A stretch of 64,000 nt of DNA from Chrysoperla carnea (Eukaryota; Arthropoda; Insecta; Neuroptera; Chrysopidae). Both the position numbers and the translations under genes were made by a program. This document shows, one piece after another, positions 1-12,600 of this stretch. The notes below the pieces were generated by a model. The model made no database searches. It was given only the letters and a program-made list of their open reading frames with translations, and was not told where the DNA came from. The stretch lies in NCBI RefSeq assembly GCF_905475395.1, contig NC_058342.1:37256640-37320639 (forward strand), written 5' to 3'. Every line of letters starts with the position of its first letter. Position 1 is the first letter of the stretch.

Positions 1-141
1 GTTGCGTTCGTTACACGTAGCTACCTCTACCTACTATTCACCTTCATAAATATTTATCAAAAACTAGCTTTTGCTCGCGCCTTCGGAGGCCCCAACTTTT
101 ATTTTGATTCATAAATCCAAATTTTTAAACCTTGTATGTTT

Positions 142-345
142 GTTATGTATATCAAGGTATATTAAGTTTAGTTAAAAGTTTGTAACGCCTAAAAATAATG
201 ATGCTACGATCAAAATTTTGGTATAGGTGTTCATAAAATCATCTAATTTGTCCATTTCCGGCTGTCCGTCTGTCCGTCTAAACGGAAAGACATATCAAGC
301 TTAAATTTTATAGCGTGCTCAGGACATAAAAAGTGAGATCAAAGT
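142..345 (-). repeat. Dispersed family A, truncated copy
   Basis: It contains the family-A hallmark order in reverse: AGTTTAGT near 165, a GGTGTTCATAAAATCA block, GTCCATTTCCGGCTGTCCG, and GCGTGCTCAGGAC. It is cut before the GTTTACCCGTGAGGG block. Confidence 0.7.
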
Positions 346-435
346 ATAAAATAAGGAACGAATAATTTCAATAACAAGTCTAAACTTGCTTTGGCGTTCG
401 TACTACCTTAAGTAATAAATAGAAAAGGATTATAC

Positions 436-678
436 CTTGCATTGTTGATTGATGATTTGTGCTAGGTTGTAAGATCGTCCCATTTGCATTGGACGTGGAG
501 GACGTTGATGAACTATCCAATATTTGTGTTGTGGCTGCTGAAGATACGATTGTGGCTACAGATGCTGAGTTGACACCGCCAGTGACAGGCATCGGGGGTG
601 GTGGAGGTACTAACACCATCGTTGAGCTGTTATCCGTTGTAGTTGTGGATATTTGTTGTACCATTAAGAAACTACTTT
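436..678 (-). CDS. Eps8: Candidate EPS8 exon 8, proline-rich, after a 12.3 kb intron
   Basis: The acceptor is at 680-679 and the donor GTATAA begins at 435. The exon needs one leading base, which exon 7 (ending after CTCG at 13007) supplies. The frame reads through SSFLMVQQIS, a Ser/Thr/Asn-rich stretch, VLVPPPPPMP, and more Ser/Thr. EPS8 proteins carry proline-rich stretches after the SH3 domain, so the position fits. It ends in phase 1, so at least one further exon is needed to the left of the window. A plus-strand reading of the same region is a shadow. Confidence 0.6.
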
Positions 679-3600
679 CTGTGTATGTTTCTAGAAATTG
701 TTATCAAAATTTGCATAGTTAAACTTTCTACATAATATTCTATATTAATGACACGTCACGCTTTATAATCAAATTATTAAGGATTCCGTTTCTACTCGTC
801 AAATACTTATTTTATACTGAAGCCAACTTCTCGATGAAAAACAGGAGGGAAAAGTAGCTGGGAAGTTGACACCTCCAATAAACACTTCCTTCACATAAAC
901 TCAACTTTTTTGACAGTGTACAAGAGATAATGGACTTCAGCCATTAGTCGTTTAGGCGCCCCAAATTAAACCTTTAAAATTGGCTTTCACTTTTTCAGCG
1001 CATGATTTTTTTTTGTCACCAAATTTGTTTACATAAGCTCAAAAATTATACCCGTTAAAAATAAAAAATTTTGTGGTCGTGAAGAATTTTTTGAAGTGGT
1101 TTGGGAAATATTCCACAGAAAGCCATTTTCCATATTAAAACTATAATATATTCATAGCCTTGATCGCCCCTAGCTCGAAAAGTACTCGATACAATTTTTT
1201 TTAGTCGTGAAAACTTATGATCAGACTGACCAAAATAACATTTTAGGGTGAGTTAGAAAAAGTTTCACAGAAAACCATTTTCCTATCTAATCTTACAGGA
1301 TTCTTTACTCATTTAAAAAAAGTTGGGATCTAAACGAAGTGGGAAATGGGAATACTATAATAAAATAATGGTTTAATTCATTTTTTTTTATCTTGACCAT
1401 GTTCCGTTACCGTTACTGGTATCGTTACATGTTACACGTTGCACGTTATACACGTTACAATAACGGTTACCGTTGCCCCTATATCTTACCTATTGCCGTT
1501 AGGTAACGTTAGGTAAAATGATGACTGCATATCGAAATGTTTTCTATATTCTCCAGAGAATATACATATTGTATAATATTGTAATCAGTTATTATATAGG
1601 ATGTTTCATTAAAAAGAAACACCAATTATCGATTTATGCAGTCTTCTAAGGAGCAATTGCCTTCTAGACTCCCTACTTAAAAGCCTTCCTTTAAAGCCAC
1701 AATCCCCTTTAACAAAGTTCGCTCTTTTTCATTATAAAAAAAATATTTCTGAAGTAATACTTTTTTAAACACGTTATGAGAAATTGATGAGAGAGAATTG
1801 GCAACATGGTTCCCTTTTTCTCAAAAACTGTAAAAGAGAAGCCAAGTAGTTCAATAATAAGTCCCCTTGGTACGCCCAAAGATTAAAGGCTCCAGTTAAA
1901 ATTGTGCTTTTACTACATGCCATCATTTTCTCCAGGAAAATAATAATTTTTAGTGCCACCAAATATAGCCTCTAGCAACATTTCTATTTGAAAAATAATT
2001 AGTCCGCTACTGTGTGTATCATTTCAATTTATTAACCTTCTCAAGTTGTTCCTCAAAGACCGGGAAAAGGCAAATGCCGCGTTTAACCGTCCTCTCCGAA
2101 CGACAATGGTCTATGGGTGCGGTACGGTGCTTGTTGTGGTAATCTTACCCTGTATTATATATGTTTGGATTAATAATTTGTTTATAAAATTGAGCTTATA
2201 ATATATAAGGGTAATATGTAGTACCAAGGATACAAATACAATGTACCCAGATTCATTCGATACTTTCTCGACATAAATTGCTGTCTATGAGATAGCAATT
2301 ATATGAAGATAAAGTTTAGTTACTAAAAAGCAATCAATGTTTAGAATGGCAGTCCATGTATATTTGCATTCAAGTAAAATAGAAATATGTGACAATTTCT
2401 GAGCAGTATGAGTAAAGTTTGATAAGACACACCATCATGCATCTTGAATCAAATATCGTACTGTCTGAACCACTAATCTATGATGATTATTTCCCTTTTT
2501 TTATAAGTTGCATTTACCCTGGATCAATAAAAATGCCAGTAACCAGACGTTCATAGCAGACGATGTCTGTAAGAGAACCATGTAATCGAACAATCTAAAT
2601 ACTTTAATTAAACTACATCGGATAAAATGATTATAGGTTAATTAGAGTATGATCCATGGTGCATTATAATATTTACACCATATACCTTGTACCATGTTTT
2701 ATACGTACAATCGTTATTTTTAAATATTTAAAAATACATAGTGTTGAGGATAAAAAGTCTTGGATGGGTGCAGCTGGTACTATACTCTCCCCTATAGGTA
2801 TAGGTATGGTATATAGCCGTAAGTAATTTCAAATCAAAGTGTATGTTTTATATTACTTATTGGGTTCACTATTGATTTTCTAAGTATTTCTAGTCAGTTC
2901 TTACGAAGATACTCAAGATTCTTATATACATATCGTTCTCAAAGACTAGTGCAGGCGCTAGAGAAATTTGAATTTGTAGTGAGCAATGTATTTTTTATTA
3001 ATTGATTAATATAACAGTAGGCCTCAAATCCAAATTTGGAAAAGAACATTTTCTTCTGTTTTTTCTCAGCTTATTAAGGAAGCGAAAGTTCTGCAGTCAA
3101 TAAAAGAACACTCTGTATAAGGAGGTAGCAGTTTGTATAAAACATTGTAATTTGTTGACTGTATATTGAAACTAAGCAAACTATATGATAGTAGGTAGAT
3201 AGGTAGATAGGTAGGTAGGTACTAGGAACCAGACCTGAGTGTACACTGAACACTGAACACTTGTGGCTGGAACAGAGAAAGTTCATTCATATTAATAAAA
3301 GAATGATGCATGAATTCATTACACAACTAATTAATTATTTTTAATTTGATTCTTTGATGTCTTTTTTTATTTAACTATCACAGGGTGTAGGTACAACACC
3401 ATACAGATATGAGCAACACTAAATTAGTGTGAGCTTACTTGTCTTATATACATCAAAATTAAGCTCCCGTATGGTGTGGTCCCAAAACTAGAAAAGTAAT
3501 CGAAAGTTTATTTTGAAATTTTCACTGATTGTTTAGAAAGAGTGTTTAGAAAGATATTTATAACTGAAAAAACAAGTGACAGTCATAAAAATGTCAAATA

Positions 3601-6600
3601 GTTTCGTTTAGTATTAATAGGTGACACTATATGTATTCATAATTAGAATATTAATTTCGTTCAGTTTCGTTTAGTATTCATAGATGGCATGTATTGGATC
3701 ATAATTCTGAGAATTGTTTCGTTAACTATTAATTATAAAAATCAGATTCTGAACTAATCTTAATCGTATATTGTAATCAACATTAGTATGAATTAGTTGC
3801 TAGGAATTATTATGTTGCTATAAGGATTCATTTGGTGGCTAGAACACTGAAATCATCTTTCCCTGGCGTACATAAAAGCTCAAGAAACAAAGGTAAGCTG
3901 GAACACCACAAAGTCTATTTACGGCACGCATTCGCATACTTTTTTAGGCATCCAATAACCACTTTGCTTTAAGGATAATCGAATTGTTTTTATTCTTGGC
4001 TTCATACTACTTTTTCCAAAGACAACCTTGAAATAAAATTCTGTCAAATGCGTTAATCGGGAAGAATCATCAAAATCAGAAGGGGATAAATACCCCCTTT
4101 ACTCATTTACTTACATCCTTCTTGGACCATAAATTATCGGCCAGGAATCGAGCCACGAATTTTCAGATACCCGGACTATGTTCATTTTTTTCATGAGGTA
4201 ATTTTGAAGAGATACTAACGTATTACATAGGGTTAGGGTCGAGCTACGAGTACTGGTAGTGTGAAACAGCCTAAGGTATGAATATAATTTGTTTTTTTTT
4301 TTTTATTCGGTGTAATCATGAAGAACATTTCGTTTCAATAAGCTTTTATCTAGAAATAAAATTGTTATTTAGACCATGTAAACAAAAGGTTAATTAGAAA
4401 ATTGCTATTGTAGGTATATCTTGGTGCAGTTTATTTACAATGTTCAATTGTAAACAGCCAAGGGAGTCGAGCGGGGTGTGCGATGTAGGTTTACCAACTA
4501 CCTACTACCTGGTGCCTTCAATTATCAAATATTTAACATAGTCGTTTGTAGCCGAATTTTAAATTTTAATTTTTTTATTTCACGATGGAGTTTTTAACCC
4601 CCGAACTAAAAAAAGGAGTGTTATAAGTTTGAACGCTATGTGTGTCTGTCTGTCTGTCTCTCTGTCTGTGGCAACGTAGCACCTACACGGATGAACCGAT
4701 TTTTATTTTATTTTTTTGTTTCGTTTGCAAGGCAATTTAATAGAGAGTGTTCTTGGCTATGTTTCTGGATTTTTGAGTTATTTTTCATTCCGTTTTTACA
4801 TATTTTCCCTCCCATGAACTTATCAGTTGGCTAAATTTGTGTTTATGCTAAAATACTGTTGAATTTATAAGGAATTAATAAATTGTAATCATTATTAAAA
4901 GTGTATAATATTTGAACATTAATAGGTATGCAGAAATTCACAAAACAAGCAAAATGGAAAATAAAAAAATAAAATTATTGAAAAAACAACTTACCTTCAA
5001 TTTTTTAAACTATGAAACTCCATAAAAGCAATTAAAAAACATATAACGTACAGTCAAAATTAGTTATACCGACGAACCGATTATAACAACCCAATGACAA
5101 AGTTCAAGCTAAACATACCGTCTATAATTACGTCGGAAAAAATCATATATCGGTTATAGCGACCAACGACCAATATTTACTATTTTGATATATTATCCAC
5201 TTAATTTTGAGTCGTATTCAATTTCTTTTGAATTTTATAAACAATACGGCCGCATGAGTTGAAAGTATCAAGTACTTAATTAATTTTTATATTACTAGGA
5301 GCTAATTTGGTGTTTAGAACACCATTGGAACAATAAAATTTGAAGGGTCACCAAATTAGCTCCTGGTAACATTTGTCTGTGTAAGTAATAAAAAATGTAA
5401 ATATATCGATCACAGCGACTGTCGGATATAATGACGTAATCGTACAGTCGCTACAGCCGCTCTCAATGTCGTCATAACTTGTTCTGACTGTACACTAATA
5501 TAAAATAAGCGTTTAAGAGCGTTTTAGAAAGTTAATGAGTATTATCCATTTCAAATAAATTGGCGATACCTTCAATCGATATTATTTCACTTTAGAGTAC
5601 AGTGGCGTATTCATATTTATGATGGGAGCATAATATAATTGGTACCAGTCAATGTTTGGGGTTGAAATTATTATTATATGAGAACTTTTATTATAACTTC
5701 ATGAATGTACACGAGAAATAAAAATAAAATTTGTCGTTTTCCTTGGTTTTTGAAATATCGAATAATTAAGTTCAATTTTCAATATCTTGAAAATTACGCC
5801 AAATATCGTAAAATTGTATTCTTACTTTTCGTCTTTTATCGCCAAAGATCTGAAATTACTTGACCATACACGTTCATGCATCCTTTATTAAAAATTTGAT
5901 TATTTTATAAATAAAATGAGTCGCCCCCTCAGTTCTTGATATCTATGAATACGCTACTGTCACAATTTATATGCAATTTAATTGAAATATATAACAAGCA
6001 TATTACATAAATCCCTGTGTTCACTTCTTGAACTTATTCTTAGATTCTAAGCGTATGGAAGGGGTAGGGAGGTACACCGGAAAAAAGCTAACAAGAGCGT
6101 GGTGTATAGGCGTTCGTACGTTGACGAGAAATCTATTGAACAATATCCCGTTTCTCACTCGATGCTGTATGCAAAAATAAAATAAATAAATAAAGACTGA
6201 GCAAACTGGCGTTCAAATATAAACCCCAGCATTTCGAAAAATCGACTTTTTACTTACACACAAAAGAATAATTGCTAGTACACACAAAAATTTATTTTCT
6301 AAGCTCAAAATTATTAAAATAAAAACGAAAAATTCTTTTTCGGATAATTTCGTGTATATATTACATATAACATATAAGCAAGATAGCGAAAAACATGTAC
6401 ATACAAATATAAATCTTAAAAGTGATATTAAAAATATCAAAAGTTTGCCCAGCTTTTTACCTGTGGAAATGAAATGATAGATGAAAAACTGATGAAAAAC
6501 ATTTTAATAATATGTTTATATATATTATAAATATATATATACTACAAAATTTTTCATTTGAAAGAAAAACAAGTATATTTGTTTTTAGCACAAGCATTAT

Positions 6601-9600
6601 ACTCACAAAAATTAACTCATAGGTCAAAAAAAGGTCAAAAACTTGGCTATACGTATCTGAAAAGATTAGTTAAACAACTTTTCAAAGTTAAAAAGTCATG
6701 CGAATCTTGATAAAAATTGTAAAATAGAAAATGAAAAATTAAATACTTTTTTCACGTTATAAATAACCCTTGAGTCGATTTTTTGAGAAAATATCTCAAA
6801 TCGTATCTCGTGCATTAAATCGGAAAAGTGTGTTTTTATATAAAGCTCATGAAAAACAAAGAGATTGGATTGGACGTTTATGGCTACAATTTCCTGACGA
6901 ATGAAAACTGTGTTTTAATTTTTCATCAAGCTTCACTTTACCGTAACTTTGAAATATTACTAAACATGCTTTCAACTACCTATAAATCAAATGTTCAGAG
7001 ACCTCTGAGAATTTTCTAGTTCAAATTCTCAACTTCTTGTACTATTTGGAAGGATTTTGATACTGATTCTCATATATCTGAATCTTCTCTGATCTTAACG
7101 AAAAACAATACGAAAGAATTCGTTTTTTAAAATTAATTACTAATTATTTTTAATTAATGTTTTTTTATTTAAATTTTTTTAATTAATTATTTACGTATCG
7201 AAATTATAGTGAAAATCGGTTATAACGATATATCGGTTATAGTGAATAACCATCGTTACAGTTTGTTGTTTAAAATGACCAACATTTAGTATAATTATTC
7301 AGCATTATGCACTAAATTTTTAGTCATATTACGTCTTTTTTTTGAATATCCAGTGAGATCTTACTAAATCGCGGACCTAAGGAGGAGTCATCATGTGGGT
7401 CATAGTTACACACAAGTAAAAACAAACAATTGGCTGAGTTAATTATTGAAATACCCTATATAGAATGTGTGGAATATCAGTGCTTGCATCAAACAACATA
7501 ATTATGGCGAAAAAACAACACAATTATGGTGGCCTCTGGCTTCCATTTATTTGAGACTAAAAACTACTAAAAGAGCTCTTTCTGGCATTTCTTTTAAAAC
7601 ACAATTATTATAAGTGATTAAGTAAGTAACCAAGAACCTACATATTGCACTTACGCAGCGACTGTCGAATATAAAGGCCATAATATATAGGTTATAGGTC
7701 GTTATAACGAATTTCGTCTCTATTTAATTTATATACTGATGTATATTATTTATTATTAGCTTACAAAATAATCATTTTAATTTCTAACGAATAATTATTC
7801 AAACATGGAATATAGGCAGACAATACAACACAGTATGTATTACATATATGTAAATATAGTTGCCTATCAAATTATACTTGAACAAAAGCTGCCAAAGCTT
7901 AATAATTATTCAATCATAATAAATTTTAATTAAATCTCTCAACTCAACTCTCAATTCCCAGAAAAATATATAATATTTTGATACACAATTTAGGCAAAGG
8001 TTATTACATACATGTTATATAAGCAGGCGCATAAATTGGGGTCAAATAGTGAAGTGTTATGTTGATATTGGGTACATTTATCTATCCGGCTCGAAGGACC
8101 ATAAATACAATCGAGCCGAATTGAAAACAGAAATCGCCAAAAGGAATGAATTGATGGAAGCGGGTTCGAATAAAGCATTAAAGTAACCCCCCACCCCCAA
8201 AGATCCCATTTTCTAAGCCTTTTCGAGGTGTTCTAAATCAGTTTGGAATAAGTTTCGTTAAATTTACAAATCTAGTAAAGTTTTTCTTTTGAAGTGTGAC
8301 GTTTAAAAAAAAAAAAATTATATAATTCAACTTTGGTTTTATTTTTGTTTTTTGTTTAATATAAATTGAAAAAAAAAATTTATTTGGACATTAATAAATG
8401 GAAAAACTACAAAATCTATTTTTAAAAACTAGGCTGATCATAATATGATAAAAAATATTGTTAATAAAATGTATGTCAACTCGCTGCTGTTTTTAATGTT
8501 AATCTGTACTATCGGAAAATTGAATTTTCCTAAATTTATGCATATAATTATATATAGAGGAGAGTAGCCTATTTCGTACCGGAATTCGTAGTTTTTGATG
8601 CAAAATCTGTCATCAATTAAAGCGTTAAAAATCAGAACTGCCATTTCAATTTAGGTCTTGGGAAAACCATTTCAATATTTTTAAACCAAACAGTTCTATA
8701 ATTTTATAAAACTGCGAAAATTTTACTATTTAAAAGGTTAATTTTAAGGTTAAGTTTCATAAATGGTACCAATACAAAATTTAAATTTATTTCTAAACTA
8801 AATAGGCAATTATGTTTATTTAGAGTTTTTGTGCATTTTTCCCGTGACAGTAAAACTGCATTTACACGGGATTTACAAAAAATTTCGCATATGAATCAAT
8901 GCTATTTAACGATAGATACAATATGGACAAGATGTGCCAGGGTTTATCTTGGCAGAAATATTTGTAAGAGACAATGTTATTGCAAATTTTATATATTTTC
9001 AGGAAACTTTGATGTAACAGCTCTTATCGCCACCTATCGTGGCAGAAAGGTCTGTCACACCGAGTTTTAATACATAAAGCCAATATAATTTTACCCTTAT
9101 CGTTTTTTTTTTCATTACCAGTTATGAAACCGGTTACCAGAATTGATTATAAATAGATTTTATGTTCGGAAACGTATGAACAAATCTTTTATCATAATTC
9201 ACTAGCCCTTTAAAACTAGGGAGTACGATTTTGACCACTTTCCTCTATATACATCAAAATATTGACAAAATTTATTGTTTTTTTTTTAAAAAAAAAAAAA
9301 AAAGGTAACATATTAAAAAAATTTTCTTGATAACAAAAAGAATTATTTTTGATTTAAATTAATTATACTTTCTAATTACTGTTTGACAAAATGTTTGGGT
9401 AAATAAACAGAGGAAAAAAATTAAAAAGTTTTCATCGATTCATTGACTTATAAAATTTTAATTATTTTTTTATAATCGATTTGTGTCATAAATCTATTGA
9501 GTGTGCTCAAAATTTTGTATAGGATGGAAAATAATTTTTGATTGATTCCTTTTATTTAGAGGATTTTTCATGCAGTCTGTTCAGTATTCAGTTTTCAGTA

Positions 9601-12600
9601 AAGTGCAGTTCACTCAGTAGAGTGAGAAGAGATGACTTGGTGGATACCTAGTTTCAAGGACACAGACATAGTCATCAGGCAACAGGCTGCTGAGCAAGGG
9701 TTCAAAACATATTGGAAGGTCAAAAATTTCAACTAAAACTTTCTGCAACAGGGTCATACCATCACAGTTTTATTGCGAAATGTATCGAAAATTGCGTCAG
9801 TCGGCACTGATCAACAGAATAGGATCGATGCTCTTCCACGACAAAGCCCGTCGGTACGTTTGGACGGGGATTTATGAAACGTGCCTCACCCACCATACTC
9901 CCTGGACCTTTCGACAATCAACTACCATCTTTTCAAGCACTTCGATAACTTTCTCACTGGTAGAATCTTCGCCAATCAATACCAGATCAAAAACTTCATC
10001 GATTTTATCGAATCCCGAGCACACATTTTTTATGCGAACGGAATTAATCGACTTGTGTTACGTTGGTAAAAGTGAATTAATTCAAAGTAGCTTTTGAAAA
10101 GTATTCACTGAGATATTGCAGTTTAAAGTAATTGCAGACTAATAAAACGGACATGACTTTTGAAACGACCTAATAATAAAATAGGTTGTTGTTGGACTGA
10201 ATGTTTTGATTTGGATTGACATTCAATTTAAAATTTCTCTGAAATTGAATTGATGTAATGAATTTTCAAATATCATGAACTAATTCTCACCATGGAAACT
10301 CATTATTTTCTATTCCACAATACTAGCTAACAATCACTAATCCATGTATTTCATTTAATATAAATTAAATACGCATGTATTGGTTTTCCAAATGAAAATA
10401 TTTTAATTTTCATGTGTAATTCAATAATATTTTTTAATTTTCGTTAAACAAATTGGAAAAAAAGTAATTTGGTTTTAACTTTTTCAAAAATTCAGTTAAA
10501 TTGGTATAAGGAATAAAAGTTCATTTTTAACCCCCAAACTGAAATAGTTATGTTTCGAGTGCGAGCTTATGACACATAAATAATGATTATGGAAATGAAT
10601 GGTCAAAAAAACCTGGCTCAATTCATTTCGAAAAGTGAAATGGTAAAATAATTAGGTAATTCAAAACAATAATTCAATTTCAATTAAAATATTTCCAAAA
10701 ATTTGTCCCAAAAAAAAGGTAGCTCTCTGAGTATCCTTTTCATCTCATCTGATGTCCTTGATCATCACTTTGATATTGATTTAAGAAGGATTGTAATAAG
10801 TTTAAAGTGTTTATCTGTGCGTCTGTGTGTTTCTCAGTGGTATCGTAGCCCCTAAATGGTCGAACCGACTCATTTGGGAACATTTTATAACAAAGTTTGA
10901 AAAAATCGGTTTACAAGTAATAAATTGCATTTGTCGGGGGTTTTGTATCCCATTAGAAAGTCTTATTATTCAGTATAATATTTTATAAGTCAATGAATGA
11001 TAGAGTTTTTTTTTTTTTTTTTTGAATAAATGAATTTTCAAGTATAATAAATAAGTGAATCATTGTAGCAGAAAATCGACTTGAATCCGTAATTTTCATA
11101 AAACAGTTAACAGTATTCGGATTCGGTGTTCGGGGTTCGGGGTTCGGGTAGTGGAGCCAAAGCCAGTAATATTAAATACTAATATAATATGATAATTTTT
11201 TCAATTATTTTATGAAAATGAATTCGTGAATTCGTTTAAGCACAAAAATGATTTTCACCATTCTTCATACTATACAGATATACCTATACAGACACTCAAC
11301 ACACATCTCCAATTCAAACTCAAACTCAAGCTCACAAATCATTTATGTTTTAAAAAACAACAAGAATTACAAGTGATCATAGAATTTTATGTGTTTTGAT
11401 TATTATTTATGTTGACGAATTATCACGAAAATTGTGTTTGCGAAAATTGAAAATGATGTATATTTAATGATGAATATATTTATTTATATATTAAACTTTA
11501 TATACCCAGTGTCTAATTTTAAGTAAGTGTTCATATAAACATTTCTTTCATCCGGCTTGAAGGACCAAAAATTATATTTATTTTTAAATTTTAACTCTCA
11601 TTCGATCTCAATTCGAGACTTGCCAACTTAGCCTATATATATTTTGAATTTTGTCAAGAAGAAAATTACAAGCTTGAAGATGGAATTCAGATTACGCTAC
11701 CATTCATTTGCCATTTCCTCGTTTCACAAACTTCGCTCGAACGCTGGCCGAGGTTTATAAATCAATTCTGACTTTTACAAGCCTTGGTCAAGACATATAC
11801 AGTTTGCCAAGTATGGCAAACCAACTCTTCCAATCATCGCAAAGGTTTTAATCTTGGCCTAATTGTTATTTTTGGGAATTGATGACTATGCTGATACGAA
11901 TAATCTAAAAAACATATTGGAACATTCAAGAATTGGGTCGATCCCTCTTCCTAGAATTCTTGAATAAGTGATAGCAAAATTACCACCAAAATGTTTTACA
12001 TTTCGGATTGTTTACAATTTTATAAAAAACATTGACACCCGGTACATAGAAAAATACCGGTATAAATGATAACGTATTTGGGTATGAGACGGTTTTTTGA
12101 AATGTAAATTTTCCAACATTCTTTCGTAGACACTTCATGTTTCGTATAATCAAAACCAAACAGAAAATTTTTCGCAAATATTGATTGTAGCAAAAAAAAT
12201 ACGTAATAAATGCGTGGCGTGGATGATAATGCAATACAGCGTGATTGTAACGCTCCTGGCTCATGGCATGTTTAACACACTTTATAGTCGAGTGGCACAA
12301 ATAACAATAACTATAAATTATTAGATTTGTTTTAATTATGTCCTTAACGATTTAACGAATTTTAAAGAAAACTGTTAAAAAGTAAAATCTCTACCCGGGG
12401 CTTTCGAATTCTACCCAGGGCTTGACGGTGGTTCAAATTCGAAATGGAAGTTCAAAAAGGTATATCAAAGAAGATTATGGCTTATTTTGCCTGTGAATCA
12501 AACCATTCCATTGCAAACTATTGGAAAATAAAGCCATTCCAAAAAATGGTGTTTTTGTATCGACTTCTTGAACTTATTTACATTTTGAGTAAAACCATTA

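Noticed and set aside
8831..9070. 79-codon plus-strand frame with several cysteines
   Set aside because: No signal peptide, family resemblance or splice context; chance frame in AT-rich intron sequence.
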